DNA of 64,000 nt. Origin: Methanomassiliicoccaceae archaeon UBA472. Its GTDB lineage: Archaea; Thermoplasmatota; Thermoplasmata; Methanomassiliicoccales; UBA472. The stretch spans positions 1 to 64,000 of the forward strand of contig DAML01000026.1 of NCBI GenBank assembly GCA_002497075.1. Direction: 5' to 3'. Each line of letters starts with the position of its first letter. Within the stretch, counting starts at the first letter, position 1. The position numbers were made by a program, and so were the translations under genes. The notes beneath the pieces were generated by a model that ran no database searches, was not told the origin of the DNA, and saw nothing but the letters and a program-made list of their open reading frames with translations. This document shows positions 46,525 to 52,221 of the stretch, one piece after another.

Positions 46525-46600
46525 TGGTGGGTCTGTCCGAATTTGAATCGGAGTCACCTGCACCCCAAGCAGGAAGGATTCCAAGCTACCCCACAGACCC
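46525..46600 (-). tRNA. tRNA-Pro (anticodon GGG), CCA encoded
   Basis: Full cloverleaf on the minus strand: acceptor GGGTCTG / CAGACCC, D-arm with GGGTAGCTTGGAATCC, anticodon stem CCTGC / GCAGG around the loop TTGGGGT, so anticodon GGG, and T-arm TCCGA-TTCAAAT-TCGGA. Discriminator A is followed by an encoded CCA at 46525-46527. No intron. It lies 22 bases after rpoN on the same strand and is probably processed from the ribosomal-protein transcript. Confidence 0.97.
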
Positions 46601-46622
46601 ATTGTAAAGGGGTGAAAGAGGT

Positions 46623-46814
46623 TTAACCCAGGGGGATCAGCTCACCGAGCAGGTCCGAGTGGGAGATTATCATACGGCGGCAGCAGTACCGTTTGATGTC
46701 CAGATCGTCCAGCACTTCTTGGGGGTTCTCCCCCATCTGCACCCTCTTGACGAAGGTCTGGTAGGAGCTTCCCACCACCTTGCCGCACGTGAAACATCTT
46801 ACCGGTATTATCAT
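46623..46814 (-). CDS. rpoN: DNA-directed RNA polymerase subunit N
   Basis: A 63-residue archaeal Rpb10 homologue. N-terminal MIIPVRCFTCGK and RYCCRRM give the zinc-binding Cys set; length is typical. It follows rpsI by 6 bases in the usual archaeal L18e-L13-S9-RpoN order. Confidence 0.97.
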   Translation of the reverse strand: MIIPVRCFTCGKVVGSSYQTFVKRVQMGENPQEVLDDLDIKRYCCRRMIISHSDLLGELIPLG

Positions 46815-46820
46815 TTCTGC

Positions 46821-47222
46821 TCACCTGTACGATTTCTGCCTCTTCTTCCTGGCGCCACGACCCAGCGGCTTCTTCGGGAGCTTGCGGCGAACGTCGCTGA
46901 TCAGCAGGGACCTGTCAAAGTGCTTGAAGGCCAGCTTCAGCTCCTCGTCGTTGAAGAACTCCACGATGGCCTTGGCGATGGCGGTACGGGTGGCCTCCGC
47001 CTGACCCATAACGCCTCCGCCAGCCACGCTGACGTCGATATCGATCTTGGCGGCCTTTTCAGGCACCAAGGTCAAAGGCTCGGCCATCTTCAGCCTAGCC
47101 AGTTCGGGGGTGACGATGTCCAGCGGCACGCTGTTGATGCGCACCTTGCCGGTTCCCTCGCGGGCGACCGCGCGGGCCACCGCCGTCTTCCTCTTACCAC
47201 TGGTGTTGACAACTTCGGACAT
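46821..47222 (-). CDS. rpsI: 30S ribosomal protein S9
   Basis: A 133-residue uS9 protein. SGKRKTAVARA near the N-terminus and the basic RKKRQKSYR tail are diagnostic; the tail reaches the P-site tRNA. It is one base after rplM. Confidence 0.97.
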   Translation of the reverse strand: MSEVVNTSGKRKTAVARAVAREGTGKVRINSVPLDIVTPELARLKMAEPLTLVPEKAAKIDIDVSVAGGGVMGQAEATRTAIAKAIVEFFNDEELKLAFKHFDRSLLISDVRRKLPKKPLGRGARKKRQKSYR

Positions 47223-47223
47223 A

Positions 47224-47643
47224 TCACTTCACCCTCGAGCCCAGGTATTCAGCTATCTGACTGAGCGTGACGTATTGGGTCAGCCCGGTCTTGATCGCCA
47301 CGTCGACCTTCTCCTTCTGCATGTCGACGAACTCCTTCGGTACGCCTACGTAGACCTTCAGTCTCCTGTAGGCCTCCCTGCCGGAGGTGGTCTTCCAAGG
47401 AAGCATCCCGCGGACGGTCCTCTTCATGATGAGGTCAGCGCGGCGGGGGAAGAACGGGCCGCTCTTGACGTTACCCAGGTCCTTCTTCTGCTTGTAAGAG
47501 GCAAGTACGGAGTCGCGCTCGCCGGTGATTATGATCTTCTCGGCGTTGACGACGACTATCTCCTCGCCCTTCAGAAGCCTCTTGGCTATTACGGTAGCAA
47601 GTCTTCCTGCGATGTGGTTCTCAGCGTCTATGATTGCAACCAT
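47224..47643 (-). CDS. rplM: 50S ribosomal protein L13
   Basis: A 139-residue uL13 protein. Signatures IDAENHIAGRLATVIAKRLL and RTVRGMLPWKTTSGREA match the archaeal form. Follows rpl18e by 4 bases. Confidence 0.97.
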   Translation of the reverse strand: MVAIIDAENHIAGRLATVIAKRLLKGEEIVVVNAEKIIITGERDSVLASYKQKKDLGNVKSGPFFPRRADLIMKRTVRGMLPWKTTSGREAYRRLKVYVGVPKEFVDMQKEKVDVAIKTGLTQYVTLSQIAEYLGSRVK

Positions 47644-47647
47644 CTGC

Positions 47648-48007
47648 TCACCTCATTATCTTCACGCCAGTTCCCTGGGGCATCTCCTTGACCAGCTCCA
47701 TGATGGTCAAGTTCTTGCCCCCGGCAGCCATGATCTTCATCTTGGCGGACTCAGAGAACCCGTAGGCGGCTACGGTCACTTTCTTGTTGATCGCTCCAGA
47801 CCCCAACACCTTTCCCGGTACGACTATGACGTCGCCCTCGGAGGCATATCGCTCGATCTTGCTCAGATTGACCTCGGCCCAATTGGCCTTGGCCTTTTCC
47901 AATCTTAGAGCAATGTCTCGCCAGATCCCCGCACCGCTGGACCTCGACTCCGCCTTCAGGGCGGATATGAGGGTCAAGAGATTGGGGTCAGTCTTTGCAT
48001 GTGCCAT
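47648..48007 (-). CDS. rpl18e: 50S ribosomal protein L18e
   Basis: A 119-residue archaeal/eukaryotic eL18 protein. KTDPNLLTLISALKAESR and VPGKVLGSGAINKKVTVAA are diagnostic. First gene of the operon, downstream of a TATA box at 48053-48061. Confidence 0.96.
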   Translation of the reverse strand: MAHAKTDPNLLTLISALKAESRSSGAGIWRDIALRLEKAKANWAEVNLSKIERYASEGDVIVVPGKVLGSGAINKKVTVAAYGFSESAKMKIMAAGGKNLTIMELVKEMPQGTGVKIMR

Positions 48008-48033
48008 GTTCTGACTCTCCCGACATTGGTAAG

Positions 48034-48061
48034 CCCCTCTAATATGGAGGGGTATTAAATA
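48034..48061 (-). promoter_or_regulatory. ribosomal-protein operon promoter with inverted repeat
   Basis: TATTTAATA (minus strand, 48053-48061) is a good archaeal TATA box. Directly after it is CCCCTC-7 bases-GAGGGG (48034-48052), an inverted repeat filling the space between TATA and the expected start of transcription near 48030. The location fits an operator rather than an RNA hairpin. Confidence 0.5.
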
Positions 48062-48091
48062 CCTTTGCCATCCAATCGAGGCTAGAGAGGA

Positions 48092-48130
48092 GGGCCGCCG
48101 CGTACCACTGGCTCAGTGGCATGGCGGTCC
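48092..48130. other. stem-loop of unknown function in a 271-base spacer
   Basis: GGGCCGCC (48092-48099) pairs with GGCGGTCC (48123-48130) and CCACTG (48105-48110) with CAGTGG (48114-48119), separated by an internal loop and closed by a 3-base loop. The spacer 48008-48278 otherwise holds only the two divergent promoters. This is G+C-rich against an AT-rich flank, as for some small RNAs, but no known RNA family was recognised and it is not a tRNA. Confidence 0.3.
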
Positions 48131-48231
48131 TGATAGCATCTATGCGGTGCCGGCATCATGATCATTGCCAAGTCGGGCATTGAACGATGTACACTATAAT
48201 ATTAACGCCTTTAAATTAATTTTTGATAGCC

Positions 48232-48241
48232 CTTATATATC
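48232..48241 (+). promoter_or_regulatory. TATA box of the endonuclease IV-like gene
   Basis: TATATATC-like sequence in CCTTATATATCTC lies about 42 bases before ATG 48279, giving a leader of about 15 bases. The surrounding 48195-48250 is strongly AT-rich. Confidence 0.5.
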
Positions 48242-48278
48242 TCATTCGACATATCGTTTAGTTTGCTCGGGGTTTTAG

Positions 48279-49328
48279 ATGATTCGCTTTGGTCCAGCTG
48301 GTATTCCACTTTCTTGTAAGGGTCGCACTTTGAAGGACGGTATCGAGGATGTTCACGGCCTCGGCCTAAACGCCATGGAGGTGCAGATGGTCAGGGTGAA
48401 CGTGTCGCCGCGCTCCCCTGACGACGAGGAGGTCGGTCTGACCCCCCGCCAGCTCGATGGCGACCTAGTGGTGGAGATGCACCGTAAGAAGGGCAAGAAG
48501 GACGTTCAGATTACTAATCTGGATGAGAAGATAAAGGAGGACGATGTCCTGATCAGCCTCTCGTCCGGGCTCGCCCACAACTTCGACGAACTGCAGAAGC
48601 TGGGAGTAATGGGAAGCGAGCTCGATGTTGAGCTATCCATGCACACCCCATATTACATAGACCTGGCCGGCGAGGGCGATCTCACCAAGAAGAGCATGGA
48701 CTCCATCCGCTGGGCCGGGCTCATGACCCAGGCCATGGGCGGCAACATGGTTGTAACCCATATGGGGCTTTACGGCAACATCAGCCGCCGCGAGGCCGCG
48801 GAGAACATATCCGACCGTTTGGAGGAGATCGTCACCTGGTGGGAGAAGAACAAGCTCACCCCCAGATTGGGTCTGGAGACCTCCGGACGCAAGGAAGTGT
48901 TCGGGGGTTTGGACGAGATCATGGATCTGTGCGACAAGTTCGACCGCCTGTCGCCTGTGGTCAATTTCGCCCACCTTCACGCCCGCAGCAACGGCATGCT
49001 GCGCGAACCGGAGGACTTCGCTGAGGTCTTCGACAAGGTCAGCAGCTACGTCGGCGGATTTCATTACACTCATTTCTCGGGCGTGGAGCACGAGGGGGGC
49101 AACGAGAGAAGGGTCACCCCCATCAAGAAGGGCGACCTGCGCTTTGAGCCGATGGCCGAGTACCTGGCCGATGCAAATCTGAACGCCACGATCATCTCCA
49201 GCTCTCCGCTCTTGGAGCATGACGCCATGTACATGAAGGTCATTTACGAAAGGGTCATGACCAAGAGGGTCACTAAGGACATCAAGGTCAAGAAAGGCAA
49301 GGGTGCCAAGGACGAGGATGAGGATTGA
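48279..49328 (+). CDS. endonuclease IV-like TIM-barrel protein
   Basis: A 349-residue protein of the AP endonuclease 2 / endonuclease IV family. Metal-binding-type motifs are visible in LSMHTPYYIDLAG, VVTHMGLYG, LGLETSG, NFAHLHARS and FHYTHFSGVEH. An unusual insert of about 45 residues (about 44-90) precedes the conserved ELSMHTPYY, and the C-terminus is lysine-rich then acidic. It may cut at abasic sites, though xylose-isomerase-like activity cannot be excluded. The hexuloisomerase gene overlaps its stop. Confidence 0.8.
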   Translation: MIRFGPAGIPLSCKGRTLKDGIEDVHGLGLNAMEVQMVRVNVSPRSPDDEEVGLTPRQLDGDLVVEMHRKKGKKDVQITNLDEKIKEDDVLISLSSGLAHNFDELQKLGVMGSELDVELSMHTPYYIDLAGEGDLTKKSMDSIRWAGLMTQAMGGNMVVTHMGLYGNISRREAAENISDRLEEIVTWWEKNKLTPRLGLETSGRKEVFGGLDEIMDLCDKFDRLSPVVNFAHLHARSNGMLREPEDFAEVFDKVSSYVGGFHYTHFSGVEHEGGNERRVTPIKKGDLRFEPMAEYLADANLNATIISSSPLLEHDAMYMKVIYERVMTKRVTKDIKVKKGKGAKDEDED

Positions 49329-49864
49329 AGGAGACCACCGCCTACATTCTTGACGAGGTCAGGCGGACCATCGAAAAGGTCGACGAGACGATAATAGATG
49401 ATATCGTCACCACCCTCGCCGCCGCCCCCAAGATATTTATCTACGGGGTTGGACGGTCCGGACTGGTCGGCGAGGCGTTCGCCGCCCGTCTGGTGCAGAT
49501 CGGCCTCAACGTTCATTTCGTCGGAGACACGACCACGCCTATCGTGGAGAAGGGGCACGTCGTGCTCATCATCTCCAACACCGGGGAGACCATGTCCGCG
49601 GTGCAGACCGCCAACATCGTCCGTCGTCTGGGAGCGGTGGTGATAAGCATCACCGGCAGCGCCCACTCGAAGCTGGGGATCGCCAGCAACATCGTGATGG
49701 AGCTTGTGCAACCGAGGGATGAGCAGAAGAAGAGGAACGCGCCGCTTGGAACGATATTCGAGGCGTCCAGCATGGTCATGATGGACTCCATGGTGCCGCT
49801 TCTGATGGCCAAGCTGAACCAGGACGAGTCCTCGTTAAGACGAAGGCACGCCATCTGGGTCTGA
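49325..49864 (+). CDS. hxlB: 6-phospho-3-hexuloisomerase
   Basis: A 179-residue SIS-domain isomerase that interconverts hexulose-6-phosphate and fructose-6-phosphate in the ribulose monophosphate route, used by archaea to make pentoses. YGVGRSGLVGEAFAARL (about 39-55) and ISNTGETMSAV are signatures. TTG 49325 overlaps the upstream stop by 4 bases. HxlA (hexulose-phosphate synthase) is not seen here. Its stop abuts the stop of the convergent JAMM gene with no gap. Confidence 0.92.
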   Translation: MKETTAYILDEVRRTIEKVDETIIDDIVTTLAAAPKIFIYGVGRSGLVGEAFAARLVQIGLNVHFVGDTTTPIVEKGHVVLIISNTGETMSAVQTANIVRRLGAVVISITGSAHSKLGIASNIVMELVQPRDEQKKRNAPLGTIFEASSMVMMDSMVPLLMAKLNQDESSLRRRHAIWV

Positions 49865-50497
49865 TCACATCCTTATTTTCCGGGGACGAACGCTCTCGCC
49901 GTAATAGGGATTCTGGAACTCGTCCCAGTACACCAGGAACTTTCTGCGCCGAACTTCGTCGTTGGAAAGGCAGAAGGCGTCCATCTCCTTGCGGATGGGA
50001 TCGACCACCAGGGCGGTATGGTATGGCTTATCGAACATCCCCTTCTGGGTTGACACGTCCGTAGAGGAAAGGAAGCAGCCGTGCCCGGGATGGGAGTGGT
50101 ACCAGCCCACGAGCACGTAGCGGAACCGGGCGCATTCCAGTGAGGCGAACAGTGATTCGAAGCCCTCCGGGTCGAATCTGACGCTTACGGACGTCGCTTC
50201 CAGATCGGTGGTGGCCACATCACGGACCACCGTGTATTCCGCGCCTTTGTGCGTGAACACCTCGCCGAGCAGGAAGCCCATGACCTCCAGCCCCGCCTTT
50301 ACCTGGGAGAGGGCGTGGTTGCGCACCTTCTCCTCGGCGGTCTTGAAGAGATACATCTCCGCCCCCCTGATGTCCGTGTAAAGCGATGCGGCCTCCTTGG
50401 GCAGCCACTTGTGCGGCAGCGTTCTCTCCTCGGCCGGGGGCAGCATCTCCTCCACCTCCATGTCCTTTCCGCCGAGGATGACCGGGGGCCTCTTCAA
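49865..50497 (-). CDS. Rpn11/CSN5-like JAMM metalloprotease of the Ub-like cassette
   Basis: A 210-residue MPN+ protein. The JAMM zinc motif is complete: E71 (EVMGFLLG), H134 and H136, S144 and D147 in GWYHSHPGHGCFLSSTD. The following DVSTQ and ALVVDPIR stretches are strikingly like the eukaryotic Rpn11/CSN5 core, not like plain prokaryotic JAMM proteins. It should cut after Gly-Gly, maturing the ubiquitin-like precursor and removing it from targets. Start TTG 50497 overlaps the E2 stop (TTGA); a longer frame from 50677 lies inside the E2 gene. About 60 N-terminal residues before the core are unassigned. Confidence 0.88.
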   Translation of the reverse strand: MKRPPVILGGKDMEVEEMLPPAEERTLPHKWLPKEAASLYTDIRGAEMYLFKTAEEKVRNHALSQVKAGLEVMGFLLGEVFTHKGAEYTVVRDVATTDLEATSVSVRFDPEGFESLFASLECARFRYVLVGWYHSHPGHGCFLSSTDVSTQKGMFDKPYHTALVVDPIRKEMDAFCLSNDEVRRRKFLVYWDEFQNPYYGESVRPRKIRM

Positions 50498-51000
50498 CGA
50501 CGCACCACCTTGGGAGCGGGGGCGATTATCACCGGAGGTGTTCGACGGGGGGAGGAATTGAAGTACTGGGCGGCGGCGGTGCAGGTGTCGGTGCCGAACG
50601 GGCTGTTGCCGTTCGGCGAGATGAGCAGGGATTCCAGCCCCTTTATGAAATTGGATAACGTGGAATTGAAGGACCATTCCGAGAGCAGCTTGATGCAGAC
50701 ATGACCGCCATCCTCGGGCATCATGATGTTGGGATGGAATATCGGCGTCCTCCAGATCACCAGCGGCTTCTCGAACGGATATTCTCGGCCGATTATCAGC
50801 TCCAGCCGGTGGTTGTAACGGTAACCGAGCTTCCCGTTCTCCATGACCGGGCCGGGTATGCCTTCCATGGCCACCTCCACCTTCAGCGGGAACGTCGTCA
50901 GATGCCCTTCGCTGTAATCGAAGTCTTTGGGGAGGTTGTGATGGCAGGCCTCCAGCTCGTTCCTCAATCTTATGTAAAGGATCTCCTGGGGCAGGGTCAT
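50494..51000 (-). CDS. E2-like ubiquitin-conjugating enzyme
   Basis: A 168-residue UBC-fold protein. It retains the eukaryotic-style YPFEKPLVIWRTPIFHPN run, with the HPN triad at 89-91 and the probable catalytic Cys C102 in HVCIKLL. It has three more residues between HPN and Cys than typical Ub E2 enzymes. W109 and the C-terminal helices NFIKGLESLLISPN and AAAQYF match the E2 fold. It would take the activated ubiquitin-like protein from the E1. The last ~20 residues (proline and arginine rich) look like a tail. ATG 51000 overlaps the Ub-like gene stop (ATGA). Confidence 0.88.
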   Translation of the reverse strand: MTLPQEILYIRLRNELEACHHNLPKDFDYSEGHLTTFPLKVEVAMEGIPGPVMENGKLGYRYNHRLELIIGREYPFEKPLVIWRTPIFHPNIMMPEDGGHVCIKLLSEWSFNSTLSNFIKGLESLLISPNGNSPFGTDTCTAAAQYFNSSPRRTPPVIIAPAPKVVRR

Positions 51001-51242
51001 CTGTTCCCGCCCTCGGGGTCGGGTATCAGCTCAAGCTCCTCGTTGGCCTGGACATCCAGTTCCTGGACCTTCTGCTGACCGCGTAGCAAGCGCCGGCCCT
51101 TACGGATGACGTAGGCGCCCGGGTCCTTCTCCCAATAGGCCGAGACGCCCTCGATGATCTCCTCCACGGTGTTCTCCATCTCCAGCTCCATGTCGACCGT
51201 GGCACCGGTCTCCGCGTTCCTGACCCTTACCCTTACCACCAT
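50997..51242 (-). CDS. ubiquitin-like protein with C-terminal Gly-Gly precursor tail
   Basis: An 81-residue beta-grasp protein. Alternating hydrophobic strands (VVRVRVRNA, TVDMELEM), a helix (TVEEIIEGVSAYW), and a final strand NEELELIPD. The C-terminus reads PEGGNR: Gly-Gly at 78-79 followed by N80-R81, so it needs trimming before use, as ubiquitin precursors do. There is a JAMM protease in the same operon. ATG 51242 lies 58 bases after the E1-like stop. A sulfur carrier of MoaD/ThiS type is an alternative, but those usually end directly in Gly-Gly. Confidence 0.85.
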   Translation of the reverse strand: MVVRVRVRNAETGATVDMELEMENTVEEIIEGVSAYWEKDPGAYVIRKGRRLLRGQQKVQELDVQANEELELIPDPEGGNR

Positions 51243-51300
51243 TTTATCGCCCCGGGCAATCCCTGGGAAGGAGGTATAATCCTTTCCATTAGAGTCAGCA

Positions 51301-52095
51301 TTATGATAATTTGGCCGAGAGATGATTGGAACAGCCTGGGTCGATGTCTAGGGCGAATACTTCGCTCGTCCCCGCCAGACCATCGTAATGCATCACGTTC
51401 GCGATCGCCGATCTTCCGGAGAGGATCTTCACCGCCTCCCTCACCTGCACGGCGGCTACTATGCTGGTGGTGGTTATCTCCGCCGCCATCTTCGGCTGGT
51501 AGAACACGGTGTCCTGACCGGTGCAGCTGAAGCGGCGCTCCATGACCTTGAAGTGGCTGCGGTTCATGCCGCATTGCAAGCATGGCGAAAACGGAGGGAC
51601 GACCGCCTGCACCCTTCCCCGGAACCCGTCCGTGCCGCCGTCCACGTAAGGCACCTGGGCATGATAGGAGTTGGCGTTCAGGTGCAGTCGGGCCGCAACG
51701 TTATCCAGGCACCCCAGTATCATGTCGTATCGTTTCATATCCTCCGGACCCAGGGACTGTACCTTCCCCTCGATGGCCTTGATATCGATCTCCGGACATA
51801 GCCCCCTGGCCCTCTCCGCGACCAATGGCGCTTTGCCTTTTCCGGATGATTGATCGCCTTCCCGGAACAGCACACAGCGGCTGAGGTTTGACCGCACCAC
51901 GGTATCCATGTCCAGAACGTCCACGTGGCGGAAGCCGAAGAGCGCCAGGTCCTTCACCGCTTCGTTCCCCAGCGCACCCGCTCCGACGACGAGCACGTTG
52001 GAGGAACTTACCTTATCCATGTCCACCCAGGTAATGAGCCTGGTCCGGTCGTGGCGGTCCTCGTCCCTTTCCCCTGGACGGATCAGCTCGGCCAT
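51301..52095 (-). CDS. E1-like (ThiF/MoeB fold) activating enzyme of the Ub-like cassette
   Basis: A 264-residue adenylating enzyme. Nucleotide loop GAGALG at 38-43, acidic D64, N70 and R73 (SNLSR), K88 and D131 (LDNVAARLHLN) match E1 adenylation residues. Zinc-type CLQC is at 172-175 and CSNH at 255-258. C191 in FSCTG is the best candidate catalytic Cys. It should adenylate the Gly-Gly end of the ubiquitin-like protein and pass it to the E2. The start ATG 52095 is 28 bases from a TATA box; a longer open frame to 52623 lies opposite ppk1 and is not used. First gene of the operon. Confidence 0.85.
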   Translation of the reverse strand: MAELIRPGERDEDRHDRTRLITWVDMDKVSSSNVLVVGAGALGNEAVKDLALFGFRHVDVLDMDTVVRSNLSRCVLFREGDQSSGKGKAPLVAERARGLCPEIDIKAIEGKVQSLGPEDMKRYDMILGCLDNVAARLHLNANSYHAQVPYVDGGTDGFRGRVQAVVPPFSPCLQCGMNRSHFKVMERRFSCTGQDTVFYQPKMAAEITTTSIVAAVQVREAVKILSGRSAIANVMHYDGLAGTSEVFALDIDPGCSNHLSAKLS

Positions 52096-52118
52096 GTCGG
52101 GAGCGACCGATCCCTGAC

Positions 52119-52128
52119 TATAAAAAAA
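52119..52128 (-). promoter_or_regulatory. TATA box of the E1-Ubl-E2-JAMM operon
   Basis: On the minus strand TTTTTTTATA lies about 28 bases before ATG 52095, predicting a leaderless transcript. No Shine-Dalgarno sequence precedes the start. Confidence 0.6.
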
Positions 52129-52185
52129 TGGACCGTACCAGTACATATTGTGATATTCACGAACATATGGACTGGACGGTAACCT

Positions 52186-52194
52186 CATATATAC
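52186..52194 (+). promoter_or_regulatory. TATA box of the polyphosphate operon
   Basis: CATATATAC lies about 32 bases before ATG 52222 of ppk1. It is divergent from the Ub-like cassette promoter, only about 65 bases away, so one regulator bound here could act on both operons. Confidence 0.55.
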
Positions 52195-52221
52195 TGGAGG
52201 TAGGATGTAATAAGGACGCCC

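Noticed and set aside
48092..48130. tRNA or fragment in the spacer
   Set aside because: No cloverleaf, anticodon loop or TTC arm.
50997..52095. MoeB/MoaD-type sulfur carrier pair only
   Set aside because: Not fully excluded, but an E2 with HPN and Cys and an Rpn11-like JAMM in the same overlapping unit, plus the tail after Gly-Gly, make conjugation the better reading.
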